In this document: piece by piece, positions 55,329-63,922 of the stretch
Layout of the letters: each line of letters begins with the position of its first letter
Numbering within the stretch: position 1 is the first letter of the stretch
Made by a program: the position numbers and the translations under genes
Notes under the pieces: model-generated
Told to the model about the DNA's origin: nothing
Seen by the model: only the letters and a program-made list of their open reading frames with translations
The model's database searches: none
Assembly: GCF_004011155.1 (NCBI RefSeq)
Contig: NZ_RJWG01000001.1
Coordinates: 373,189 to 437,188, forward strand
Source: Clostridium prolinivorans
GTDB lineage: Bacteria > Bacillota > Clostridia > Clostridiales > Clostridiaceae
Length of the DNA stretch: 64,000 bases
Reading direction: 5' to 3'

Positions 55329-56612
55329 TTACCCCCTAGCCTTTACAACAGCAGTATTTCTTATTCCAAATGTACCTATAGTACGTTTATTGAGTATACC
55401 CATATTGGCAGCTAATTTTATTAAAAATCTTGATACGGTTATTGCTGTAAACATACTTAAAAGTACTCCTATAATTAATGTTAAAGCAAAACCTTTTACA
55501 GTACCAGAGCCTAAATAATAAAGTATTATGCCTGATATTACAGTAGTTATATTAGAGTCTAAAACTGACGTCATAGCCCTATGGAAACCAGCATTTATAA
55601 CTGAATTTATACTTTTACCAGATTTTAATTCTTCTTTCATTCTTTCAAATATTAAAACATTAGCATCTAAAGCCATACCTGTTGATATTATAAATGCAGC
55701 TATTCCTGAAAGTGTAAGTGTAACACCGGTTGATGCATAAATTAAAAGTAAAAGTATCATATATAGAATTAATGCTATACTAGCAATCAACCCTGGAACT
55801 CTATAATAAAGTATCATAAATGCAAATATTAAAATTAAAGCAATGGCTCCTGCTTTAATACTTTGTGATAATGCATTTGCTCCTAAAGTAGGTCCTACTA
55901 CTTTAACTGATTCAGTTTTAATTGTAAGAGGAAGAGCTCCTGATTTTATAATACTTGCTGTAGATTTAGCTTGTGCTAAGTCTTTACTACCTGTTATAAC
56001 AGCCTTGCCACCTGTTATAACAGATTGAACTGTAGGATTACTTATCATATCTTCGTCCATATATATTGCAATTTGCTTACCAAGGTATTTTTCTGTAGCA
56101 TCAGCAAATTTTTTAGTACCTGATGATGTTAGTTCTAGTCCTACAATAGGTTGCCCTTGTTCATCTAAATATGCTGTTGCATCTTTTATATCTTCTTTAC
56201 CAGTAAGAATTACAGTTCCATCTGGAGCTTTAAAAGTTAAATTTCCTGTTTTCCCTATTTCATTAATTACTGCTTGAGTATCAAATCTATCTGGAATATC
56301 AATTCTTATTCTTTTATTTCCTTCTTGTTGAACTGACGTTTCACTTACTCCTAAATTATTAACTCTCATAGATAATAATTCGATGGTTCTTGCAACATCT
56401 TCTTGTTTTACATTGGGTTCTTGTATCTCCATTAATACAGAAATACCACCTTTTAAATCTAATCCTCTTTTTATTGTTTCAGAAAAAGGTTTAATTCTAT
56501 AATCACCAATTACTATACCTTTTCCAAAACTATAAGCAAAAAAAGCAATTAAAAAAATAATTACAAAAAATAATGCCGTACTTCTTATTTTAACTTTTCC
56601 TTTGTTTTTCAT
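55329..56612 (-). CDS. secD: Protein translocase accessory subunit SecD
   Basis: Partner of SecF: 427 residues, six membrane helices, and a large periplasmic-side (extracellular) domain. The DxxGG-type motif 'GLDLKGGISVLMEI' follows the first helix, and the helix IV motif is 'STGMALDANVLIFERMKEELK' (within two blocks). The start is uncertain among closely spaced ATG codons; ATG 56612 with GAGGGGG upstream is used, 56615 is equally possible. It is 78 bp after the SCIFF maturase. Confidence 0.95.
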   Translation of the reverse strand: MKNKGKVKIRSTALFFVIIFLIAFFAYSFGKGIVIGDYRIKPFSETIKRGLDLKGGISVLMEIQEPNVKQEDVARTIELLSMRVNNLGVSETSVQQEGNKRIRIDIPDRFDTQAVINEIGKTGNLTFKAPDGTVILTGKEDIKDATAYLDEQGQPIVGLELTSSGTKKFADATEKYLGKQIAIYMDEDMISNPTVQSVITGGKAVITGSKDLAQAKSTASIIKSGALPLTIKTESVKVVGPTLGANALSQSIKAGAIALILIFAFMILYYRVPGLIASIALILYMILLLLIYASTGVTLTLSGIAAFIISTGMALDANVLIFERMKEELKSGKSINSVINAGFHRAMTSVLDSNITTVISGIILYYLGSGTVKGFALTLIIGVLLSMFTAITVSRFLIKLAANMGILNKRTIGTFGIRNTAVVKARG

Positions 56613-56690
56613 CATTGTCCCCCTCTGCATATTTCATAGGATTAATTATATTACTTTTAGAAAACACTGTCAATTAACGTTTGTATACGT

Positions 56691-58061
56691 TTAATCAGCT
56701 TTATTTTCCATCATCTGAACTTTTAGTGCAATAGCACATTCTATCCTCTTTTTTTGCATTTCGCATCCTAACTCATATGGTATATGTATATCTCCATTAA
56801 AATTAAAATTATTCGCTTGACAGCCTCCACTACAATAAAATCTAGCCCAGCAATCTTTACATGTTGGTTTATTATATATGTGAGCTTTTTTAAATTTATC
56901 AGATATATTATTGTCTATATTCCCATCAAAAATAGTTCCCATTTTAAAATCTTCATTTCCTACAAATTGATGGCAAGGATATATATCTCCATCTGGAGTT
57001 ATTGCAACATATTCATGTCCTGCACCACAGCCTGATATTCTTTTATATACACAAGGTCCTCCATTTAAGTCTATATTAAAATGATAAAATTTAAAGCTTT
57101 TTCCTTCTTTATGACGCTTTAAAAGCTCTTTATATAATTTATCATATTGTTCAAAAATTGTAGGCAAATCTTCTTTTCTAATAGAAAGTTCATGATTTTC
57201 AGGAAGAACAACAGGTTCTACTGAAATCTCTTTAAAACCTAAATCTGCTAAATGCTTTATATCTTCAAAAAAATCTGTATTAGCTCTTGTAAATGTTCCT
57301 CTTACATAATATTGTTTTGTTTTATCTCTTTTTTCAACCATTGCTTTTATTTTAGGAAGTATTTTTTCATAGCTTCCAGTACCATCTTTTTTTACCCTAA
57401 CATTATCATTTACATTTTTTCTTCCATCTATACTTAAAACTATGTTTCCCATTTCTTTATCTATATATTCCATAATTTCATTGTTAAGTAATGTGGCATT
57501 AGTTGTCATAGTAAATCTAATTATTTTATTATATATTTTCTCTTGTTCTCTTGCATATTGAACAATTTCTTTAATAGTTTCAAAAGCCATTAAAGGCTCT
57601 CCTCCAAAAAGATCAACTTCAATATTTTTTCTAGGTCCTGAATTTTTTATTACAAAATCAATAGCTTTTTTCCCAACTTCAGGTGTCATAATTTTTCTGC
57701 ACCCTTTATATTCTCCTTCATCAGCAAAACAATATTTACATTTTAAATTACAATCATGTGCTACATTTAAGCAAAGAGCTTTTATAAAAGACTTTGAATT
57801 GTCATTTATAGCTATATCTTCATATAAATCTTTTGTATATAAGAGACCTTCTTTTATAAGCTCTTCTAATTCTTCATAAGCTTCTATAATTTCACTTTCA
57901 GTATATTTATCTTTATATGTATTTAATAACTCATTTTTACTTTTTAGCTTGTCTTCATCTAGAATATCATAAACTAATTCATCTATTAAATGCACTGTAC
58001 CAGAATTTACATCTATCATATAACGATTATTGTCTTGTATAAATTTATGAACTAAAGTCAA
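56691..58061 (-). CDS. scfB: SCIFF peptide radical SAM maturase (ScfB/CteB type)
   Basis: A SPASM-domain radical SAM enzyme that forms the thioether in the SCIFF ribosomal peptide. N-terminal peptide-recognition domain (about 1-75, PqqD-like), radical SAM motif C104-x3-C108-x2-C111 in DCNLKCKYCFADEG, and C-terminal SPASM cysteines in 'SGCGAGHEYVAITPDGDIYPC' (two segments) and CKDCWARFYCSGGC. Length 456 residues. TTG at 58061 follows AGGAGGAG. It lies directly after the peptide gene, separated by a hairpin that may keep maturase levels below precursor levels. Confidence 0.95.
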   Translation of the reverse strand: MTLVHKFIQDNNRYMIDVNSGTVHLIDELVYDILDEDKLKSKNELLNTYKDKYTESEIIEAYEELEELIKEGLLYTKDLYEDIAINDNSKSFIKALCLNVAHDCNLKCKYCFADEGEYKGCRKIMTPEVGKKAIDFVIKNSGPRKNIEVDLFGGEPLMAFETIKEIVQYAREQEKIYNKIIRFTMTTNATLLNNEIMEYIDKEMGNIVLSIDGRKNVNDNVRVKKDGTGSYEKILPKIKAMVEKRDKTKQYYVRGTFTRANTDFFEDIKHLADLGFKEISVEPVVLPENHELSIRKEDLPTIFEQYDKLYKELLKRHKEGKSFKFYHFNIDLNGGPCVYKRISGCGAGHEYVAITPDGDIYPCHQFVGNEDFKMGTIFDGNIDNNISDKFKKAHIYNKPTCKDCWARFYCSGGCQANNFNFNGDIHIPYELGCEMQKKRIECAIALKVQMMENKAD

Positions 58062-58123
58062 TTTAAACTCCTCCTAAAAATAATTTTTAATAAATATATG
58101 TAATATATATTATAACAAATTTA

Positions 58124-58148
58124 AAGCAGTAACTGTAAGTTACTGCTT
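58124..58148 (-). terminator. Hairpin between SCIFF peptide and maturase genes
   Basis: AAGCAGTAAC (58124-58133) pairs with GTTACTGCTT (58139-58148), 5-nt loop, 8 bp past the scfA stop. The minus-strand exit TTTAAATTTG is moderately T-rich. A leaky terminator or stabiliser of the scfA message is likely. Confidence 0.7.
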
Positions 58149-58156
58149 AACGTATG

Positions 58157-58294
58157 TTAATTTTCACAAGCTAAATTGGCAACTGTACAAGAAGTTTTGC
58201 ATGCTGATTGACAAGAATTAGCACATTCTTTGCACCCTGGCTTTTTTAAGCTTTCTTTAATGTTTGACTTATTTAATGTTACAATATGCTTCAT
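58157..58294 (-). CDS. scfA: SCIFF ribosomal peptide precursor (six cysteines in forty-five residues)
   Basis: A 45-residue precursor peptide. It begins MKHIVTLNKSNIKESLKKPG and then carries six cysteines at 21, 24, 28, 32, 36 and 43, with Thr37. In the characterised SCIFF of clostridia a thioether joins Cys32 to Thr37; both residues are present. The leader (about 1-20) would be bound by the maturase ScfB. The product is nearly universal in clostridia and its biological role is unknown. The ATG at 58294 has a GGAATT-type weak upstream site. scfB follows 95 bp later. Confidence 0.95.
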   Translation of the reverse strand: MKHIVTLNKSNIKESLKKPGCKECANSCQSACKTSCTVANLACEN

Positions 58295-58364
58295 ACTAAA
58301 ATTCCTCCATTTCTAAAGCTTTCCATAGAAATTATATCATAAATTATCATTTAAATAAAGTATT

Positions 58365-58733
58365 TTATATATTTATTCCCAGCATTCCTGATAATGCTCC
58401 TGTTATAACAGCTAATATAATTCTCCATAAATCTTTTAAAACAAATCCAGATTTACCTAAAATAATTGCTGTTATATAAAGTATTACTATATATAAAAAT
58501 GATACTAATATTCCTACAAGCCATCCTTTGCTATTTATTTTTCTAGTTGAATATATTGAACCATAAATTACGCTTAACATAGTTGTCATCAAAATACACA
58601 AAGAAAGTGTACTTTCATTTATGCTTTTATTAGTTTGAATTATTGCCAATATAAAAGCTAGAATTATAGTAATTATACATGATCTAAAAACTCCTTTTCC
58701 TATGTATAAATATTTTTTTTTAAATTCATCCAA
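58365..58733 (-). CDS. TIGR04086 family membrane protein (YrzE-like)
   Basis: A 122-residue integral membrane protein with four hydrophobic segments (about 14-35, 42-60, 67-92, 98-120 from the chosen start). Family resemblance to TIGR04086/YrzE is from overall pattern and its position after yajC; no function is known. I favour TTG 58733 behind GGGGGTG over the ATG at 58748, which precedes that site. A terminator separates it from yajC, and SCIFF lies downstream. Confidence 0.7.
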   Translation of the reverse strand: MDEFKKKYLYIGKGVFRSCIITIILAFILAIIQTNKSINESTLSLCILMTTMLSVIYGSIYSTRKINSKGWLVGILVSFLYIVILYITAIILGKSGFVLKDLWRIILAVITGALSGMLGINI

Positions 58734-58757
58734 AAATTGCACCCCCATAATAATAAT

Positions 58758-58804
58758 AAAACAACTCTTTTCTACTATTTATTTATGTAGAAAAGAGTTG
58801 TTTT
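58758..58804 (-). terminator. Intrinsic terminator of tgt-yajC
   Basis: An 18-bp perfect stem with core ACAACTCTTTTCTAC (58758-58775 with 58787-58804) and an 11-nt loop, five bases after the yajC stop. T-rich on both exits. Confidence 0.9.
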
Positions 58805-58808
58805 ATGA

Positions 58809-59120
58809 TTAATTTTCCTTATTATCTTTTTTTTCTTCTTTTACTTCTTCTTTTGTAGTATTTAACACATGAGAAATACCATTTTTATCAAACTTTATTC
58901 TCATTCTGTCTGGTCCAGTTTCTAGTATAACAAATTTATCTTGTATATTTACTAGTTTACCTATTATACCACCTTTAGTCATAACTTCATCATTTACTTT
59001 CAAGCTATTTATCATCTCATTATACTTTTTCTTTCTCTTATTTTCTGGTAAAAATATTAGTAAATAAAAAAGAGCAATCATAAGTATAAAAGGCAATAAA
59101 GCTCCTATGTAATTTCCCAT
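58809..59120 (-). CDS. yajC: Preprotein translocase subunit YajC
   Basis: A single-pass membrane protein that associates with SecDF. One helix at about 8-24 (PFILMIALFYLLIFLPENKRKK), then a small beta domain with 'LKVNDEVMTKGGIIGKLVNI' and an acidic/basic tail. Length 103 residues. It follows tgt as in B. subtilis (yrbF). Confidence 0.93.
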   Translation of the reverse strand: MGNYIGALLPFILMIALFYLLIFLPENKRKKKYNEMINSLKVNDEVMTKGGIIGKLVNIQDKFVILETGPDRMRIKFDKNGISHVLNTTKEEVKEEKKDNKEN

Positions 59121-59153
59121 TTTATATCTCCTTTCATTTATATAAATATTTTT

Positions 59154-60284
59154 TTAATTTTTTTCATTCCACTCTGATAATTTTTTATTTTTATATTCTT
59201 CAAAATAATCACCATCTATAGCCTCTCTTATTTCTTCCATAAGTTTATTATAAAAATATAAATTATGCAATACACAAAGTCTCATAGCAAGCATTTCTTT
59301 TGCTTTAAAAAGATGCCTTATATATGCTTTTGAGTAATTTTTACAAGTAGGGCACTGGCATCCTTCATCTATAGGAGTTGAATCCAATTCATATTTTGCA
59401 TTCATTATATTTATTTTACCATATTTAGTAAACAAATGTCCATGCCTTCCATTACGTGCAGGTAGTACACAATCAAAAAAATCTACTCCTCTAGATACAG
59501 CTTCTAATATATTGCTTGGCGTACCTACCCCCATAAGATAAATTGGTTTATCTTGTGGTAGATACGGAACTACTTTATCTATTATTCTATACATTTCTTC
59601 ATGAGTTTCTCCTACGGCTAATCCTCCTATAGCATATCCATCTAAATTCATTTTTGAAATAATTTTAGCATGTTCTATTCTTATATCATCATAAGTTCCA
59701 CCTTGGTTTATACCAAAAAGCATTTGATTTTTATTTATTGTATCATCTAACGAATTAAGTCTATCCATTTCTTTTTTACATCTTTCAAGCCATCTTGTAG
59801 TTCTTTCTACTGATTTTATAACATATTCACGAGGAGAAGGATTAGGAATACATTCATCAAATGCCATAGCTATTGTAGAACCTAAATTACTTTGAATCTG
59901 CATACTTTCTTCTGGTCCCATAAATATTTTTCTGCCATCTATATGCGAATTAAAATAAACTCCTTCTTCTTTTATTTCTCTAATAGTTGAAAGAGAAAAA
60001 ACCTGAAATCCGCCAGAATCTGTAAGTATAGGTTTATCCCAATTCATAAATTTATGTAGTCCACCCAATTTTTTTATAACTTTATCTCCAGGGCGTAAGT
60101 GTAAATGATATGTATTAGAAAGTTCTACTTGACAATTAATTTCTTTAAGATCAATTGATGATACTGCACCTTTTATTGCTGCTAAAGTTCCTACATTCAT
60201 AAATACTGGTGTTTCTATAACTCCATGAACAGTATTAAGCTGTCCTCTTCTTACTTTTCCACTTTTTTTTAATAGCTTATACAA
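59154..60284 (-). CDS. tgt: tRNA-guanine transglycosylase
   Basis: Exchanges guanine 34 for preQ1 in Asp, Asn, His and Tyr tRNAs during queuosine synthesis. Catalytic Asp in LTDSGGFQVFSL, second Asp in the 'FDCVLPARNGRHG' block, and zinc site CQCPTC...H near 310-345. Length 376. The initiator appears to be TTG (60284) with AAGGAT upstream; an alternative GTG is out of frame. It is directly downstream of queA. Confidence 0.97.
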   Translation of the reverse strand: MYKLLKKSGKVRRGQLNTVHGVIETPVFMNVGTLAAIKGAVSSIDLKEINCQVELSNTYHLHLRPGDKVIKKLGGLHKFMNWDKPILTDSGGFQVFSLSTIREIKEEGVYFNSHIDGRKIFMGPEESMQIQSNLGSTIAMAFDECIPNPSPREYVIKSVERTTRWLERCKKEMDRLNSLDDTINKNQMLFGINQGGTYDDIRIEHAKIISKMNLDGYAIGGLAVGETHEEMYRIIDKVVPYLPQDKPIYLMGVGTPSNILEAVSRGVDFFDCVLPARNGRHGHLFTKYGKINIMNAKYELDSTPIDEGCQCPTCKNYSKAYIRHLFKAKEMLAMRLCVLHNLYFYNKLMEEIREAIDGDYFEEYKNKKLSEWNEKN

Positions 60285-60346
60285 AAATATTCACATCCTT
60301 TTAAGCTGTAATTATTCTTTAAAATTATATATAATTTTAATTTTTA

Positions 60347-61372
60347 TTATTTTAAAAACATTGCATCTCCAAAACTAAAAAATCTATATTTTTTTTCTAC
60401 GGCCTCTTTATATGCATTCATTATTATATCTTTACTTGAAAATGCACTAACTAACATAATCAAAGTTGATTCTGGAAGATGAAAATTTGTTATAAGAGCA
60501 TCCACAATTTTAAATTTATAACCAGGGTATATAAATATATCAGTCCATCCTGATTGCTCTCTTACTCTTCCATTTTCATCTGCTATAGTTTCTAAAGTTC
60601 TATTAGATGTAGTTCCAACTGCGATAACTCTTTTACCATTTTCCTTTACACTATTAATTATATCTGCTGTTTCTTTTGACATTACATAATATTCTGAGTG
60701 CATTGTATGTTCTTCAACTATTTCTGCTTTTACTGGCCTAAAAGTTCCAAGCCCTACATGAAGAGTTACAAAAGCTATTTTTACACCTTTTTCTTCTATT
60801 TTTTTTAGAAGTTCTTTTGTAAAATGTAATCCCGCAGTAGGTGCTGCAGCAGATCCTATTTCCTTAGAATATACTGTCTGGTATCTTTCTTTATCTGTGA
60901 GTTTTTCTTTAATATATGGCGGCAGCGGCATCTGCCCTAATTTATCTAAAACTTCTTCGAATATACCTTCATATTCAAATTTTACAATTCTATTTCCTTC
61001 CTTACCTTCACTTATAATTTCTGCTTTTAATTCACCATTTCCAAATATAAATTTGGCTCCTACTTTAGCTCGTTTACCTGGTTTGACAAGTGTTTCCCAA
61101 TGATATTTATCAATTCTTCTAAGAAGCAAAAACTCCATTTTGCCTCCAGAAGTTTCTTTAACACCTACTAATCTTGCAGGCATAACTCTTGTATTATTTA
61201 AAACTAAACAATCACCTTCCTCAAGGTAATCAACTATATCTTTAAATATTTTATGTTCTATATTACCTGTTTTTTTATCTACCACCATTAGCCTAGATTC
61301 ATCTCTTTTTTCTAAAGGATGCTGAGCAATTAATTCTTCAGGAAGATCAAAATAAAAATCTTTAACTTTCAA
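60347..61372 (-). CDS. queA: S-adenosylmethionine:tRNA ribosyltransferase-isomerase QueA
   Basis: Adds the cyclopentene-epoxide precursor to preQ1-tRNA in queuosine synthesis. Start [20 protein letters not shown] is the typical QueA N-terminus, read from TTG 61372 behind AAGGTGG; a GTG three codons upstream has its site overlapping. Conserved '[10 protein letters not shown]', '[12 protein letters not shown]' and '[11 protein letters not shown]' are visible. Length 341. It lies between ruvB and tgt. Confidence 0.95.
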   Translation of the reverse strand: MKVKDFYFDLPEELIAQHPLEKRDESRLMVVDKKTGNIEHKIFKDIVDYLEEGDCLVLNNTRVMPARLVGVKETSGGKMEFLLLRRIDKYHWETLVKPGKRAKVGAKFIFGNGELKAEIISEGKEGNRIVKFEYEGIFEEVLDKLGQMPLPPYIKEKLTDKERYQTVYSKEIGSAAAPTAGLHFTKELLKKIEEKGVKIAFVTLHVGLGTFRPVKAEIVEEHTMHSEYYVMSKETADIINSVKENGKRVIAVGTTSNRTLETIADENGRVREQSGWTDIFIYPGYKFKIVDALITNFHLPESTLIMLVSAFSSKDIIMNAYKEAVEKKYRFFSFGDAMFLK

Positions 61373-61435
61373 AAAATCCACCTTCTCTTTTTATCTAATT
61401 TTATTTTTTAAAGTACTAAAAATAGTTAAATTATT

Positions 61436-62431
61436 TCAAATTTTATTTCTATTTAAATGCTTATATGTTTTATCTGTTGCCATTCTTCCTCTTGGAGTTC
61501 TTATAATAAATCCTTTTTGAAGAAGATAAGGCTCATAAACATCTTGAATTGTATCTAATTCTTCTCCTATAAAATAAGCTAAAGTCTCTAATCCCACTGG
61601 GCCTCCATTAAAATTATCAATTATGGCTTCTAATATTTTATTGTCTATTCTATCAAATCCTTCATTATCTATATCTAATAGCTCTAATGCAGCTTTAGCT
61701 GTTTTAATGGTTATATTTCCATTTCCTTTAACTTCAGAATAATCTCTAACCCTTTTTAATAATCTATTAGCTATTCTTGGAGTTCCTCTTGAACGTTTAG
61801 CTATTTCAAAAGCAGCTTCTTCATCAATATTAACTCCTAATATTTGAGCAGATCTAGTTATTATAAGCTTTAAATCATTTTCTTCATAAAATTCCATAGG
61901 TAAGAGTACTCCAAATCTATCCCTAAGAGGAGCAGTTAAAAGCCCAACCCTAGTTGTAGCTCCTATTAATGTAAATTTAGGCAAATCTATTCTTATAGAT
62001 TTTGCAGAAGCTCCTTTACCTATAATTATATCAAGAGCGTTATCTTCCATAGCTGGATATAATATTTCTTCTACAGTTCTATTTAGTCTATGTATTTCAT
62101 CTATAAATAAAACATCAAAATCACTTAAACTTGTAAGTATAGCTGCTAAATCACCAGCTCTTTCTATTGCAGGTCCTGATGTTATTTTTAAATTTCCAGT
62201 CATTTCTTTTGCAATAATATTAGCAAGAGTAGTTTTTCCAAGCCCTGGAGGTCCATATAAAAGAACATGATCTAATGCTTCATTTCTTTTTTTAGCAGCT
62301 TCAATAAATATATTAAGCTTTTCTTTTACCTTAGATTGCCCTATATATTCTTTAAGATTTTTAGGTCTTAGACTAAATTCTATATCTTTATCTTCTTCGG
62401 TATTTAAGGAAGTAACAATTCTGTTTTCCAT
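61436..62431 (-). CDS. ruvB: Holliday junction branch-migration helicase RuvB
   Basis: The ATPase motor of the RuvAB complex. Walker [10 protein letters not shown], Walker [16 protein letters not shown], sensor 1 '[10 protein letters not shown]', sensor 2 '[14 protein letters not shown]', and the C-terminal winged helix ending '[12 protein letters not shown]'. Length 331 residues. The ATG has GGAGGA upstream. It is cotranscribed with ruvA (10-bp gap) as in other Firmicutes; ruvC is not expected, as recU plays its role in this lineage. Confidence 0.97.
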   Translation of the reverse strand: MENRIVTSLNTEEDKDIEFSLRPKNLKEYIGQSKVKEKLNIFIEAAKKRNEALDHVLLYGPPGLGKTTLANIIAKEMTGNLKITSGPAIERAGDLAAILTSLSDFDVLFIDEIHRLNRTVEEILYPAMEDNALDIIIGKGASAKSIRIDLPKFTLIGATTRVGLLTAPLRDRFGVLLPMEFYEENDLKLIITRSAQILGVNIDEEAAFEIAKRSRGTPRIANRLLKRVRDYSEVKGNGNITIKTAKAALELLDIDNEGFDRIDNKILEAIIDNFNGGPVGLETLAYFIGEELDTIQDVYEPYLLQKGFIIRTPRGRMATDKTYKHLNRNKI

Positions 62432-62441
62432 AAAATCCTCC

Positions 62442-63035
62442 TTAATTCATTAAATATTTTAGGCTATTTTTAATAATATTTTCAATAGATTCTTCCTTAT
62501 GTACCTTTTTTAAAGCTTGTTCTGCTTCTTTTTCAGAATATCCAAGTGCCAAAAGAGCTTCTAAAGCTTCTGATAAATTTTTATTTATACTTTCTTCTTC
62601 ATAATTTTCTGATTCTTTAGAAATAGCATCATTTTTTTTGAGCTTATCTCTAAGCTCTAATATAATTCTTTGAGCTATTTTTTTACCTATCCCTGGAGCT
62701 CTGGTAATAGTCTTTTCATCTCCAGTTAAAATTGCATATTTTAAGTTGTTTACATTGCTTATAGAAAGAAGAGATAAAGCTGCTTTTGCTCCTACTCCAT
62801 TAATATTTAAAAGCATATTAAACATATCTAATTCATCTTTTGTTAAAAATCCATATAATCCAATAAAATCTTCTCTTATAATTTGATGAATAAAAAGTTT
62901 AACAGTATCGTTTATTTTAGGCATGTTAGCAAGAGTATAACCTGATGTATGTATTTTATATCCTATACCATTATTTTCTATGACTATATAATCTTTATTA
63001 ACTCCTACAAACAATCCTTTTATATACTCGTACAT
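62442..63035 (-). CDS. ruvA: Holliday junction DNA-binding protein RuvA
   Basis: Tetramer that binds Holliday junctions and loads RuvB. OB fold '[28 protein letters not shown]' (two blocks), tandem helix-hairpin-helix with [13 protein letters not shown] and '[19 protein letters not shown]', and flexible-linked C-terminal domain (~150-197) that contacts RuvB. Length 197. ATG after AAAGGGAG. Confidence 0.97.
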   Translation of the reverse strand: MYEYIKGLFVGVNKDYIVIENNGIGYKIHTSGYTLANMPKINDTVKLFIHQIIREDFIGLYGFLTKDELDMFNMLLNINGVGAKAALSLLSISNVNNLKYAILTGDEKTITRAPGIGKKIAQRIILELRDKLKKNDAISKESENYEEESINKNLSEALEALLALGYSEKEAEQALKKVHKEESIENIIKNSLKYLMN

Positions 63036-63168
63036 TTTTACTCCCTTTCATAAAATCACTATATTTTATATTATGAATTGATTTTAAATTATAAATAAAT
63101 TAAAATTATATTTTATTTATAATTCATATATTACTTTATCACCTAATAATATTTTATTCAATAAAAAA

Positions 63169-63196
63169 CTTGGGGTTATGAAATAAATTCCCCAAG
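63169..63196 (-). terminator. Intrinsic terminator of bofC-like gene
   Basis: CTTGGGG pairs with CCCCAAG (63169-63175 with 63190-63196), and the minus-strand exit is TTTTTTATT. The last codons and stop of the gene lie in the loop and arm. Confidence 0.85.
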
Positions 63197-63736
63197 CTTT
63201 TCCTCTACCTCTTCTTTTGTTTTGAATTGAAAATCTTTTGATCCTTTTAATAACAATTTATGATCTTCTTCAGTAGGAACTTCTATACCTGTCTCTTCTT
63301 CAATTATAAGATTAGCATTTTCATCAGTTCTATATATTGCAAAACATTTATCTTTAACACCAAGAATATATTTATTAGGTGCATAACTATCAATAGTTTT
63401 AACTAATATTACTTCTTTAGAATTTATACTTTCTACATTGTACCCAAGTTTTTCAAGCTCTTCTTTATTTTTTCCCAAATATTTAGAGGCATCAATTTCT
63501 TTAACATCCATATCTCCACTTTTTTTATAGTAAGTTTTTAATGTTATTTTTGTATCAGGAGAAATAACATCACCTAATGTTATTTCTGAAGAATTATTTT
63601 CTGTTGTGTTTACTTCTTTTATTTCTATATTGTTATTATTAATTTTTTTCATACTTAAATTATAGCTTATCATAAATGTAACAATAGAAAAAGTAATAAA
63701 TAAAATTGCAATTAAAAAATATTTTCTTTTAAACAT
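63176..63736 (-). CDS. BofC-like sporulation protein
   Basis: A 186-residue secreted or anchored protein with one N-terminal hydrophobic segment (~7-27), a polar Asn/Ser-rich linker, then a small domain ('TLKTYYKKSGDMDVKEIDASKYLG' in two blocks, '...GIEVPTEEDHKLLLKGSKDF'). It is similar to the BofC C-terminal domain. In B. subtilis, BofC tempers the SpoIVB protease that triggers pro-sigma-K processing, and bofC lies just before ruvAB as here. Position and overall pattern support the call; the match is remote. Confidence 0.65.
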   Translation of the reverse strand: MFKRKYFLIAILFITFSIVTFMISYNLSMKKINNNNIEIKEVNTTENNSSEITLGDVISPDTKITLKTYYKKSGDMDVKEIDASKYLGKNKEELEKLGYNVESINSKEVILVKTIDSYAPNKYILGVKDKCFAIYRTDENANLIIEEETGIEVPTEEDHKLLLKGSKDFQFKTKEEVEEKLGEFIS

Positions 63737-63798
63737 AATATCCCTCCTTGCATAATATTATGTCCAAAAGAATATTTTTTTATACAATATTATACCAT

Positions 63799-63916
63799 GA
63801 TTATCTAACAAAAACTATTTTTTTATTAGAATTGACCATTATATTTTGAAGTAAATCAATAATAAACATACTACTAATTGTGTAATAGAAATTTATTTAC
63901 AGCTTATTGTGGTTTA
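63799..63916 (+). repeat. Dispersed intergenic repeat, copy 3
   Basis: Begins GATTATCTAACAAAAACTATT and ends GAAATTTATTTACAGCTTATTGTGG (written here in pieces); aligns with copies at 17129-17246 and 43522-43630 at both ends, with a diverged middle (63840-63880). It lies a few bases 3' of the next gene's stop on the transcribed strand. No ORF. Confidence 0.65.
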
Positions 63917-63922
63917 ATTATA

